A stretch of 6,921 bases of DNA from Candidatus Aenigmatarchaeota archaeon. GTDB taxonomy: Archaea; Aenigmatarchaeota; Aenigmatarchaeia; QMZP01; JAFGSV01. Shown in pieces: positions 1-6,072 of this stretch. The DNA lies in contig JAUXKD010000021.1 of the NCBI GenBank assembly GCA_030624445.1, positions 1 to 6,921 on the forward strand, read 5' to 3'. The notes below the pieces were generated by a model. That model searched no databases. It had not been told where the DNA came from and worked only from the letters and a program-made list of their open reading frames with translations. Each line of letters starts with the position of its first letter. Within the stretch, counting starts at the first letter, position 1. The position numbers were made by a program, and so were the translations under genes.

Positions 1-1107
1 CTCTCCGGAGAATGCGCTCTTCAGGCCGACTATACCAACGATGTTGCCGGCAACCACCTCTTCCATCGTGACCCTCTGCTGCCCCTTGTACACGGAGACC
101 TGCTGTGTTTTCTCCCTTTTCTTCGAGCCTACTAGATAGAGGTCCTGCCCGCTCTTTATCTTTCCTGAGAATATCCGGACGGTCGCCACATAGCCCGCAT
201 GCGGGTCCGGGTATACCTTGGTGACTATCGCCGCGAGGTGGCCGTCCGGGCTGCACAATTCCATGCTTTTTGCGATCGGTGAATCCGACTCGCCGGGCCA
301 GATCTTCTTTATCCTGTATCTCTGGGCCGTCAGCGGATTTGGCAGGTGCTTAATGACCATGTTCAGGACCACCTCGTGGAGCGGGGCCTTCTTGGAAAGC
401 TCTTTCTCCTTCCCCTGGGTTGTTACCTCTATTATGTCCTTGAAACTTATCCCGCTATCTTTCATCATCGGGACTGATATGGCCCAGTTCCTGAGGGCCG
501 AACCGAACGCGACGCTCCCATCTACCACATTTACCGTGAACTTGTCCTTGAACTCATCCTCACAGTGTTTCTGTATCAGCATGTTCACTTCTGTTATGAT
601 CTTCTTGAACCTGGCCTCCATCTGTTCCGGCGTCAGTTTAAGCTCCTTCAGAAGCCTGTCGACCTTGTTGATGAACAGAACCGGCCTTACCCTCTCCTTG
701 AGGGCCTGCCTGAGAACAGTCTCTGTCTGTGGCATGCACCCCTCCACGGCATCTGCGACCACCACGACTCCGTCGACGGCACGCATGGCCCTTGTGACGT
801 CACCGCCGAAATCAACGTGGCCGGGGGTATCTATGAGGTTTATGAGGTAATCCTTCCCGGAGACGTTGTGGACCATCGAAACGTTGGCAGCATAGATCGT
901 GATTCCCCTTTCCTGCTCCTGCTCGATGAAGTCCATTGCCAGTTGCTGGCCTGCGAGATCCTCAGATATCATTCCTGCTCCGGCCAGCAGATTATCGGTG
1001 AGCGTCGTCTTCCCGTGATCTATGTGCGCAACTATGCCGATGTTCCTTATCTGCTCCGGCCTTCCCATAAGTTCCTTGATTACATGCGCAACTTCTGCTT
1101 TTGCCAT
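1..1107 (-). CDS. fusA: Archaeal elongation factor 2 (aEF-2), N-terminal 369 residues, truncated by the window edge
   Basis: Ribosomal GTPase that drives translocation of tRNA and mRNA after peptide bond formation. The reading frame opens at an ATG at 1107 and stays open to base 1, giving 369 codons of a protein that is usually about 730 residues. All G-domain motifs visible here are intact: G1 AHIDHGKT (residues 27-34), switch I RGIT (67-70), G3 DTPGH (93-97) and G4 NKVD (147-150). The remaining residues cover the EF-2-specific part of the G domain and the start of the domain II beta-barrel. A GGTG ribosome binding site lies at 1115-1118, seven bases before the ATG. The diphthamide histidine region near the C-terminus is outside the window, so that modification cannot be judged. 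Following uS7 is the usual place for this gene in euryarchaeal str clusters. Here 135 non-coding bases separate it from uS7, which suggests its own promoter. Confidence 0.97.
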   Translation of the reverse strand, partial: MAKAEVAHVIKELMGRPEQIRNIGIVAHIDHGKTTLTDNLLAGAGMISEDLAGQQLAMDFIEQEQERGITIYAANVSMVHNVSGKDYLINLIDTPGHVDFGGDVTRAMRAVDGVVVVADAVEGCMPQTETVLRQALKERVRPVLFINKVDRLLKELKLTPEQMEARFKKIITEVNMLIQKHCEDEFKDKFTVNVVDGSVAFGSALRNWAISVPMMKDSGISFKDIIEVTTQGKEKELSKKAPLHEVVLNMVIKHLPNPLTAQRYRIKKIWPGESDSPIAKSMELCSPDGHLAAIVTKVYPDPHAGYVATVRIFSGKIKSGQDLYLVGSKKREKTQQVSVYKGQQRVTMEEVVAGNIVGIVGLKSAFSGE

Positions 1108-1122
1108 CCGAACACACCACTT

Positions 1123-1140
1123 AAACTATTCATATAGTTT
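1123..1140. repeat. Perfect inverted repeat (7-bp arms, 4-base loop) at the expected aEF-2 transcription start
   Basis: The arms AAACTAT (1123-1129) and ATAGTTT (1134-1140) are exact reverse complements around TCAT. The element sits between the putative TATA box (1150-1157) and the ribosome binding site (1115-1118), covering the predicted start of transcription. It could be an operator for a dimeric regulator. If transcription starts further upstream, it could be a weak RNA hairpin just before the Shine-Dalgarno site. The sequence shows the symmetry; the function is inferred. A/T richness makes a chance origin possible. Confidence 0.45.
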
Positions 1141-1149
1141 GGCCGATTC

Positions 1150-1163
1150 ATATTTAAGTTTTC
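1150..1163 (-). promoter_or_regulatory. Putative BRE/TATA promoter of the aEF-2 gene
   Basis: Read on the minus strand, GAAAAC (1158-1163) followed directly by TTAAATAT (1150-1157) resembles an archaeal BRE plus TATA box. It lies in the only sizeable gap inside the gene block. A start about 25 bases downstream would fall near 1127, giving a leader of roughly 20 bases that keeps the GGTG site at 1115-1118. A second A/T box, TATAAAT at 1201-1207, could serve instead with a leader of about 70 bases. The call is based on motif likeness and position only. Confidence 0.5.
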
Positions 1164-1233
1164 GATGTTCCCAGAAAGTCAATGTCAAAGTTCGCAACGA
1201 ATTTATAGAATTTTTAACAAGTCCGTGGTGGGC

Positions 1234-1239
1234 AAAAAA
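1234..1239 (-). terminator. Possible oligo-T terminator after uS7
   Basis: A run of six T on the minus strand begins four bases after the uS7 stop codon, with no GC-rich hairpin in front of it. Archaeal RNA polymerase can terminate at T-rich tracts, and the tract lies at the end of the densely packed block and before the putative aEF-2 promoter. Six T is short, so partial read-through into aEF-2 is plausible. Confidence 0.3.
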
Positions 1240-1242
1240 GTA

Positions 1243-1830
1243 CTACCTGGCTCCCTCTGCTTCCTTCTCCATCCGATTCCTTTCCCGGACTGGAAGGGTC
1301 TTGCTGTCGTTGTTGGCGATTGCGACCAGTTCGTCCGCGATGACTTCTCTCAGGGACCTCTTGTTCTTGAAAGTGGACATGTATATGCCCTGCGTTATGA
1401 GCCTGAGCGCAACGTCAACCCTCCTCTGAGGCGAGGTGATTACGGCCTTCCTGGCTATTATGCCTCCCAGCTGGTAGGCGGCTATCTCTTCATACATGGC
1501 GGCGTTCTCCACGGCCTTGATCAGAATCTGGACAGGGTTCTTTTTGGTCTTTCCCTCGATGATCTCGAACGCCTTCGCTGTCTCCCTCATTATGGTCTGG
1601 TAATTCCCGCACAGCCCGCCGCTGGAGAGCTTGTGCCTTTTTCCCTTGTGCCCGGGTATCATGAGCTTGTTCATGAATCTCTCGACGATGTTCATCTCGT
1701 TCTTCCGGAAGTCTCCCCTGTTCCTGCCGAAAGTCCTCGGAAGGGCGATGGGCCTCAGGTTTATGTATTTCATGAGCCCCGGGTCCTCCACGGCCACATC
1801 TTTCATGCTCCATCTGTCGAACAAAAGCAT
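1243..1830 (-). CDS. rps7: Small subunit ribosomal protein uS7
   Basis: Primary binder of the 3' major domain of 16S rRNA. It nucleates assembly of the 30S head and lines the E site and mRNA exit. The product is 195 residues, normal for archaeal uS7. It shows the archaeal N-terminal block with VEDPGL and KYINL (about 14-25), NIVERFMNKLM (about 47-57), and the conserved core KNPVQILIKAVENAA followed by TSPQRRVDVALR. The C-terminal helix carries the family's NDSK. The E-site hairpin region reads NAAMYEEI, slightly different from the commoner NAAPREE. The ATG at 1830 is preceded by AGGTG with five bases between. The gene starts 10 bases after uS12 and is the last gene of the compact block. Confidence 0.96.
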   Translation of the reverse strand: MLLFDRWSMKDVAVEDPGLMKYINLRPIALPRTFGRNRGDFRKNEMNIVERFMNKLMIPGHKGKRHKLSSGGLCGNYQTIMRETAKAFEIIEGKTKKNPVQILIKAVENAAMYEEIAAYQLGGIIARKAVITSPQRRVDVALRLITQGIYMSTFKNKRSLREVIADELVAIANNDSKTLPVRERNRMEKEAEGAR

Positions 1831-1840
1831 ACAAACACCT

Positions 1841-2266
1841 CTAAGCCGTCTTCGGTTTCTCCTTCTTCCCCTTGATCATTTCGTTGAGCGACGCGCCGTT
1901 CACTCCTATCACCTTGTACTTAATGCCGTGCATGGATCCGACTGCCGACTTCTGCGAGCCGCCCACACCAGCCAGCTCTACCTCGTCGTGCTCGTCTATG
2001 AACCTGATGGCGTTCGTACCGGGAACGAATGCCGTAACCTGTACGCCGTTCTTTATCAGCTGAACCCTCACGCACTTTATTATGCCGGAGTGCGGCTGCT
2101 TCTGCTCCACGCCCTTCTTCTTCAGCACTATCCCTCTTCCGAGCGGGGCACCTTTCAGCGGGTCCTTTTCCCACAATTTCAGCAGTTTCTTCTTTCCGGC
2201 CTTGGAGCCCCACTTGAACTTTTTCCTCTTCTTCTTCAGATTTCTTGATGCGAACTCTCCCGCCAT
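1841..2266 (-). CDS. rps12: Small subunit ribosomal protein uS12, with divergent decoding-site loops
   Basis: Protein of the 30S shoulder that reaches into the decoding centre and contacts the codon-anticodon helix and EF-2. It has 141 residues, slightly shorter at the N-terminus than most archaeal forms. Recognition rests on GEFASR near the start, [15 protein letters not shown] (34-48), [11 protein letters not shown] (64-74), the VTAFVPG and FIDEHDEV blocks (77-96) and the basic KGKKEKP tail. Two loops normally almost invariant in archaea and eukaryotes are changed. QPNSAIRK appears as QPHSGIIK (57-64), and GDIPGVR appears as GSMHGIK (110-116), losing the Asp and Pro that correspond to E. 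coli D88 and P90. The Pro and Ser of the first loop that touch the codon region are kept. The gene is one base downstream of the NusA-like gene. I see no frameshift, and the rest of the protein is well conserved. Confidence 0.95.
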   Translation of the reverse strand: MAGEFASRNLKKKRKKFKWGSKAGKKKLLKLWEKDPLKGAPLGRGIVLKKKGVEQKQPHSGIIKCVRVQLIKNGVQVTAFVPGTNAIRFIDEHDEVELAGVGGSQKSAVGSMHGIKYKVIGVNGASLNEMIKGKKEKPKTA

Positions 2267-2267
2267 G

Positions 2268-2672
2268 TTATCTCAACCTCAGGTATTCTATTTTGAAGTG
2301 TCTTTTTAAAAATTCCCTCATCATCTTGATGTTCCGGCCATGCCGGCCTATCACCACGGACCTCTCATCATTCGGTATGGAAATCGTCAACGACCCACCG
2401 TTGATCTCTACACCCTTCGCCGAAGGTACCATGCTCTTCACCATGGCTTCCGCGTCTTCGGCGAACTCAAAGACCTTCACGGTCTTGCCGAGCACCCTCC
2501 CGACAGTTTTTGCAACGGAGCCGTTCTTGCCAATGGCAAGGCCCGACTTTCCCTGTTCTACCATGAAATACACGCAGCCCTCATCCCTGATGCAGTCCTT
2601 GACGTGAACTTTTGTAATCTTTTCGAATGCCGCTATATCTCTTATGGTCTGAGTTTCGAATTTTATTTTCAT
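2268..2672 (-). CDS. nusA: Archaeal NusA-like transcription elongation factor (two KH domains)
   Basis: Archaeal NusA homologue consisting only of two KH RNA-binding domains. It lacks the bacterial RNA-polymerase-binding N-terminal domain and S1 domain. The 134-residue product matches the usual archaeal size. KH1 carries the GxxG loop GKNG (48-51) and KH2 carries GRHG (109-112), each in the expected IGxxG setting. [10 protein letters not shown] near the N-terminus and VKDCI are typical of the family. I chose the ATG at 2672. A TTG two codons upstream, abutting the eL30 stop, is also in frame, but the shorter form fits the family start better. Its position between eL30 and uS12 is the standard archaeal one. 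It is inferred to bind nascent RNA and affect termination or elongation. Confidence 0.93.
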   Translation of the reverse strand: MKIKFETQTIRDIAAFEKITKVHVKDCIRDEGCVYFMVEQGKSGLAIGKNGSVAKTVGRVLGKTVKVFEFAEDAEAMVKSMVPSAKGVEINGGSLTISIPNDERSVVIGRHGRNIKMMREFLKRHFKIEYLRLR

Positions 2673-2678
2673 TTTCAA

Positions 2679-2942
2679 CTACTTCTTTATGCCGAGTATA
2701 GTTATATTGAATGGTTTCCTGCACACCTGGCTCAGCTTGGAGGCGTCCCCGTTGAATTTCTCTGTCTGAATCTTTGAAATTCTCGCGTAATACTCGAGGT
2801 CCTTTACGGTCGTCGGCGTGCAATTGCTGGCATATACGACCGACTCCAGGCCACCCGCCTTCAGCAATTTCATTACCCTGCCCCTTCCGATAACGGTCTT
2901 GCCTTCATCAAATGCCTCTTTGATATTCTTTTCTACACTCAT
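2679..2942 (-). CDS. rpl30e: Large subunit ribosomal protein eL30 (L30e)
   Basis: Member of the L7Ae/L30e/S12e kink-turn RNA-binding family, placed in the 50S subunit of archaea and eukaryotes. The product has 87 residues, somewhat short against the usual 95-105. Diagnostic parts are KTVIGRGRVMKLLKAG (15-30), VVYASNC (35-41, the family's ASNxP-type strand-loop), DLEYYA (48-53) and the C-terminal KPFNITIL. The ATG at 2942 is preceded by a GGTGGT ribosome binding site in the 9-base gap after uS8. In other archaea this gene follows rpoA'' rather than uS8, so its upstream neighbour here is unusual. Confidence 0.93.
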   Translation of the reverse strand: MSVEKNIKEAFDEGKTVIGRGRVMKLLKAGGLESVVYASNCTPTTVKDLEYYARISKIQTEKFNGDASKLSQVCRKPFNITILGIKK

Positions 2943-2951
2943 AATACCACC

Positions 2952-3338
2952 CTAATAAACGTAACCAAGCAGCCTCCCGCCTACGTTTCCTTTCTTGGCA
3001 TCGTCGTGATTAATGACACCCTTCGATGTGCTGACCAGAAGGACACCAAGGGCACTGGCCGGCAAGAAACGCTTTTCCCATCTTATGAAATCGTGTTTGG
3101 AAACGGAAAAACGCGGCTTTATGACGCCGCAGTCGTTTATTTTTCCAAGCAGCTCTATTCTGAACATGCCTCCCTTTCCGTCGTCAATGAATTCGAAACC
3201 GCCTATGTAGCCTTTGGACTGCATGATGAGGAGAATGTTCTTTATCAGGTTGGAAGCCGGTGCGATGCAGCTTTTTTTCCCTATGGCTTCGGCGTTCTTT
3301 ATAACCGAAAACAGATCCGGAAGTAAGTCGTGTCTCAT
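2952..3338 (-). CDS. rps8: Small subunit ribosomal protein uS8
   Basis: Binds helix 21 in the central domain of 16S rRNA and is needed for assembly of the 30S platform. The 128 residues match the archaeal length. The N-terminal alpha-beta domain starts with DLFSVIKNAE (8-17). The C-terminal domain ends with the signature STSKGVINHDDAKKG and the terminal GGRLLGYVY, which aligns with the family's usual GGRLLAYVY. The ATG at 3338 follows the uS14 stop by six bases, and the Shine-Dalgarno match is weak, which suggests coupled translation. In most archaea uL6 follows; here eL30 does. Confidence 0.96.
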   Translation of the reverse strand: MRHDLLPDLFSVIKNAEAIGKKSCIAPASNLIKNILLIMQSKGYIGGFEFIDDGKGGMFRIELLGKINDCGVIKPRFSVSKHDFIRWEKRFLPASALGVLLVSTSKGVINHDDAKKGNVGGRLLGYVY

Positions 3339-3344
3339 AATGAT

Positions 3345-3566
3345 CTAACCGTATTTATTGAACCCCAGTTTAATCGCCTCTTCCCTGAAGCACTGCCTGC
3401 AGTACCGTAGCCCGTATTTGTTTATTACCCCTTCGGTTTTGCCGCACCTTCTGCATGGCGTCGCATTCCTCCCGAAATCCCTCTTCTTCGGTGATGAGAA
3501 CTTTAGAAATTTGGCTAACTTTATCGGCTTGTTCAGCAGCTGTTTCTTCGCGTTTTCAAAACTCAT
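3345..3566 (-). CDS. rps14: Small subunit ribosomal protein uS14, zinc-binding type with N-terminal extension
   Basis: Zinc-binding 30S head protein. The C-terminal 45 residues are typical of archaeal uS14: a CxxC pair at residues 38 and 41 (CRRC), a second pair at 56 and 59 (CRQC), and the signature [13 protein letters not shown] followed by KLGFNKYG. From the ATG at 3566 the protein has 73 residues, about 20 more than the usual 50-56. The extra part is a Lys-rich N-terminal segment before [16 protein letters not shown] three codons upstream (3575) is in frame, but the ATG lies one base after the stop of the HD gene and is preferred. A later start is not obvious because no other ATG occurs before the cysteine motif. 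Confidence 0.92.
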   Translation of the reverse strand: MSFENAKKQLLNKPIKLAKFLKFSSPKKRDFGRNATPCRRCGKTEGVINKYGLRYCRQCFREEAIKLGFNKYG

Positions 3567-3567
3567 A

Positions 3568-4113
3568 TTATTCACTGTTACCCAATCTTTTTATATATTC
3601 AAAAAAATCCCTGGCGGCACCGCTAAAATGGGACGGTGGAATGTCAAGGAATTCTTTGAGATGCTTCCCGCTTTTCTGGTATCCAATGGCGGTAAGCGCC
3701 ATGTCCAGCTTGTCTGCCGATTCCACGGTTTTCGCTTCAGGGGTCTTCCCCTCGTTGAGATCCCTTACCAGTCCCAGTATTTCAGTCCTCATGGCGGATG
3801 GCAGGTCAGCCACCATCCCTTTGAGAGCATCCTCTTCAAGCGGCTCTTTGTCCTTGTATTCTTTATCGTCGGGGGTCAGGTCTCCAGTAACGGCTTCGGC
3901 GATGTCGTGGAACAGGGCCATCTTCAGAACCTTCTCCATGTTCAGGCTCTCACCGCTGATTCCACCCATCACCATGGAGAGCACGGCCACCCCGAACGAG
4001 TGGGACGCCACGGTCTCCGGATTCTCGATGTCGCGTGCAACCCATCCGGAGCGGGGCAATCCCTTGAGTTTTTGCACGTGCCCGTAAAAATCGACGATGT
4101 TGGGGAAGTCCAT
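3568..4113 (-). CDS. HD-domain phosphohydrolase, YfbR/HDDC2-like (COG1896 type)
   Basis: Likely a metal-dependent phosphohydrolase of the family that includes E. coli YfbR, a 5'-deoxynucleotidase acting on nucleoside monophosphates, and eukaryotic HDDC2. The 181-residue product has the expected length. Metal and active-site residues can be placed: RSGW (R21), H38 in VASHS, the HD pair H69-D70 in ALFHDIAE, E73, D78 in TGDL, and D134 in ESADKLD. These match the YfbR layout (R18, H33, H68-D69, E72, D77, D137) closely. The ATG at 4113 has a strong GGTGATT site just upstream in the 11-base gap after uL5. The frame is open further upstream, but that part overlaps uL5 and looks nothing like the family. 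The gene is inserted between uL5 and uS14, normally adjacent in archaea. The substrate is not shown by the sequence; nucleotide-pool control is an inference. Confidence 0.88.
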   Translation of the reverse strand: MDFPNIVDFYGHVQKLKGLPRSGWVARDIENPETVASHSFGVAVLSMVMGGISGESLNMEKVLKMALFHDIAEAVTGDLTPDDKEYKDKEPLEEDALKGMVADLPSAMRTEILGLVRDLNEGKTPEAKTVESADKLDMALTAIGYQKSGKHLKEFLDIPPSHFSGAARDFFEYIKRLGNSE

Positions 4114-4124
4114 GGAATCACCGC

Positions 4125-4628
4125 TCAGTTCACTTCGACCCCGAACTCTTTCTTGACCCATCCTATCGCCTCTTCCGCCTTTATCCTGTGATCCTTGCCG
4201 ACGCGCTGCCGTTCGTACCTTCTTCTGCCTACCCTGTAGCCTGGCCTTTCGAGGGTGACGCACACATCGAGCCCTATTATTCCCACTTCCGGCTCGTAAT
4301 CCACCTCTGGAATATTTATGTATTCGTCAATCCCGAAAGAGAAGTTTCCGTTTTCGTCGAATTGTGAAGACTGCAGAATGTTTTCCCTTGCCCGGAGGAG
4401 CCTGGAGAGTGCGTCCCTTGCCTCCTTCCCCCTAAGGGTCGTCATGACGCCTATATTCCTGCCCTTGGCAACACCGAAGGTGCTCCTTTTCTTTGTTTTC
4501 GTGGTAACGATCTTTGTCCCGGCAATTATGCCTAGCATTTTTTTCGCTTTTTCAAGTTCGGGTCCCGGTTCCCCGGTGCATATGTTGAGCGTCAGCTTCC
4601 CCAGCCTTATCTCTTTCATCGGATTCAT
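4125..4628 (-). CDS. rpl5: Large subunit ribosomal protein uL5
   Basis: Part of the 50S central protuberance. It binds 5S rRNA and contacts P-site tRNA. The product is 167 residues, close to the archaeal norm. Recognised by NICTGEPGPELEKAKKML (15-32), FGVAKGRNIGV (51-61), FDENGNFSFGIDEYINIP (90-107), VGIIGLDVCVTLERPGYRV (115-133) and an EEAIGWVKKEFGVEV tail. The ATG at 4628 overlaps the eS4 stop as ATGA, and GGTGA inside the end of eS4 supplies the ribosome binding site. A second ATG three codons in (4619) is possible. The gene follows eS4 as in other archaea but is followed by the HD gene instead of uS14. Confidence 0.96.
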   Translation of the reverse strand: MNPMKEIRLGKLTLNICTGEPGPELEKAKKMLGIIAGTKIVTTKTKKRSTFGVAKGRNIGVMTTLRGKEARDALSRLLRARENILQSSQFDENGNFSFGIDEYINIPEVDYEPEVGIIGLDVCVTLERPGYRVGRRRYERQRVGKDHRIKAEEAIGWVKKEFGVEVN

Positions 4629-5311
4629 TTGATCTCACCAATCAGCACGTATTCCTTCAGGGTCTCTATCTCGCCATCCTTCGTGGCAATCACGACCCTG
4701 CTTTTTTCCTGCATTCTTTTCCTCTGGTAAACGGACTTTATCTTGCCGGCCGCTCCCGCATTCTTTCCCGATACTATTGTTGCGGGCACGCCTTCCTTTA
4801 TCTGCCAATGCTGGAGAATTTTTTGTGTAGGCAGCTCTATGAGGACGGAATCGCCAAGCCTGTGCTTGTTCTCCTTTCCGACTATCACGTTCCTTCCGTC
4901 ATGCAGGCTGATCTGGAATTTACCCCCCTTGATAACGGTCTTGCCCTTTATTGCGCATAGCTTCTTTGACGACTCCTTCGCGTCTATTTCCACCAGCTCC
5001 AGTCCCTTGTGACATGCAACTACCCTGAACTGTTTCTTTACCGATGGGAATTCGACGACGTCCATAAGGCCGACGGGATGCTTCTCTTCCTTCACGGTCT
5101 TCTTGTCTATCATGACATCGCCACGGGCGAGTATCTTCTTTGACTCGGCGGCCGTGTCGGTGTAGCCGAGCACGTCCCTTATTACAATCGTAAGCGGCAT
5201 GCTGAAACGCTTCTTATGGGGACCAGGAAGCGGGGTCATGACGAACTTGTTGACCTTCCTTCCCAAGGGCCAGAAACCCGGCATGGTGTATCTTTTCATG
5301 TGCATACTCAT
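4625..5311 (-). CDS. rps4e: Small subunit ribosomal protein eS4
   Basis: Archaeal and eukaryotic 30S/40S protein at the body of the small subunit. The product is 228 residues (usual 235-245). It opens with a basic tract and FWPLGRK, PLPGPH (27-32) and the strongly conserved RDVLGYTDTAAESKKIL (45-61). An S4-like RNA-binding domain runs from about 40 to 90 and ends in HPVGLMDV. The central domain follows, and a KOW-like segment lies at about 175-205 (ATIVSGKNAGAAGKI). ATG codons occur at residues 1, 3 and 5. The first overlaps the uL24 stop as ATGA and has GAGGG six bases upstream. The third-residue ATG (5305) has GGTGA six bases upstream, so the true start may be either. Flanked by uL24 and uL5 as in other archaea. 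Confidence 0.95.
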   Translation of the reverse strand: MSMHMKRYTMPGFWPLGRKVNKFVMTPLPGPHKKRFSMPLTIVIRDVLGYTDTAAESKKILARGDVMIDKKTVKEEKHPVGLMDVVEFPSVKKQFRVVACHKGLELVEIDAKESSKKLCAIKGKTVIKGGKFQISLHDGRNVIVGKENKHRLGDSVLIELPTQKILQHWQIKEGVPATIVSGKNAGAAGKIKSVYQRKRMQEKSRVVIATKDGEIETLKEYVLIGEIK

Positions 5312-5721
5312 TCACCGCCCTCTTCCTTCTTTGCAGGACTTCCTGCCCTTTCCAGCACAGCCTGCCTTCTCTTGTCATCGAGCTTGAGCTTTGTTATCAT
5401 CAGATTCGACGGGGACAGTGGCCTTGCCACGGCGGACCCGTCAACCTTGTTCACCTTGACGTTCTCCAAGTAAACCTTCTCCTTCGAAATATCCACCCTC
5501 TCCACCAGGCCTTTCGTGCCTTTGACCCCGCCTCTCATTATCATGACCTCGTCACCCTTCCTGACTACCATGGACCTTTTGCCGTACCTCTCCCTAAGGG
5601 GAGCTGCGAGGTTTGCGGCCAGAAAATGCCTTCTCGCATGGAGAGGAGCGTTATGCCTGTATTTCCTCTGCTTCCTCGGCTGGGTGCTCGATACCCACTT
5701 GCTTGACCATTCCTTTTTCAT
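5308..5721 (-). CDS. rpl24: Large subunit ribosomal protein uL24
   Basis: Early-binding 50S assembly protein near the exit tunnel. The product is 137 residues, within the archaeal range. Family marks are PRKQRK (15-20), NAPLH (24-28), the LRERYGKRS linker (42-50), and a KOW motif from about 53 to 80 that begins VRKGDEVMIMRG. VDGSAVARPLSPSNLMI follows, the usual archaeal continuation. About 13 residues precede the PRKQRK block, slightly more than common. The C-terminus is a short charged tail. The ATG at 5721 shares one base with the stop of the upstream tRNA-binding gene (TGATG), with AGGTGG as the ribosome binding site. uL24 normally follows uL14 directly. Confidence 0.95.
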   Translation of the reverse strand: MKKEWSSKWVSSTQPRKQRKYRHNAPLHARRHFLAANLAAPLRERYGKRSMVVRKGDEVMIMRGGVKGTKGLVERVDISKEKVYLENVKVNKVDGSAVARPLSPSNLMITKLKLDDKRRQAVLERAGSPAKKEEGGE

Positions 5722-6056
5722 CAGACCACCTTCGCTCCCGCATTTACCTCTTTATTCGGATGAAGGAGTACACAGTCGCTTTTGTCACCTTCAACGTCGA
5801 CCGCAAGGATCATGCCATGGCTTTCGTGCCCCATGAACTTCTTGGGTTCAAGGTTGTAAAGGAACGGGCACTCCTTTCCGTTGAGCTCTTCGGGCGTGTA
5901 GAATCCTGCTATGCTTGCCACAATCTGCCTCTTTTCAGATCCGAAATCTACCTGCATCTTCATTAGCCTATCCGTTCCTTCGGCTCTCTCGGCCTCCGTT
6001 ATCTTTCCTATCCTTATGTCCAGTTTCTGGAAATCCGAAAAGCTTGCAGTCTGCAT
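5721..6056 (-). CDS. Free-standing tRNA-binding OB-fold protein (MetRS beta-subunit / EMAP-II type)
   Basis: A 111-residue protein of the Trbp111/ARC1/EMAP-II tRNA-binding family. In archaea such domains act as a separate beta-type subunit of methionyl-tRNA synthetase or are fused to its C-terminus. Visible marks are FQKLDIRIGKITEAE (9-23), a LMKMQVDFG strand (31-39), RQIVASIA (43-50), the NLEPKKFMGHESHGMIL block (68-84) typical of the domain, and a C-terminal region ending in NAGAKVV. No catalytic synthetase motifs are present, so it would bind the tRNA elbow without charging it. It starts 16 bases after uL14 with a GTGAT site, and its stop overlaps the uL24 start. This location between uL14 and uL24 is not the standard one. 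CsaA-like chaperones share the fold and are the main alternative; the KPKKFxGxxSxGM-like block favours the MetRS type. Confidence 0.88.
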   Translation of the reverse strand: MQTASFSDFQKLDIRIGKITEAERAEGTDRLMKMQVDFGSEKRQIVASIAGFYTPEELNGKECPFLYNLEPKKFMGHESHGMILAVDVEGDKSDCVLLHPNKEVNAGAKVV

Positions 6057-6072
6057 ATCATCACATAAACGT

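Noticed and set aside
218..850. Long plus-strand open frame of 210 codons
   Set aside because: It is antisense to the clear aEF-2 frame, has no family likeness, and mirrors the codon bias of the opposite strand.
1165..1875. Plus-strand open frame of 236 codons
   Set aside because: It lies over uS7 and the aEF-2 promoter gap on the other strand and shows no recognisable domain.
1841..2266. uS12 as a pseudogene because of its changed loops
   Set aside because: The frame is intact, other blocks are strongly conserved, and the start and neighbours are normal, so a functional divergent protein is more likely.
2673..2678. TTG start for the NusA-like gene two codons upstream
   Set aside because: It abuts the eL30 stop and is possible, but the ATG at 2672 fits the family N-terminus better.
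3358..4191. Longest complete plus-strand open frame, 277 codons
   Set aside because: It is antisense to uS14 and the HD gene. The minus-strand genes explain the sequence with intact motifs and ribosome binding sites.
4114..4263. N-terminal extension of the HD frame to 231 residues
   Set aside because: The added segment is very Arg/Gly rich and overlaps uL5. The ATG at 4113 has a good GGTGA site and the family's usual start.
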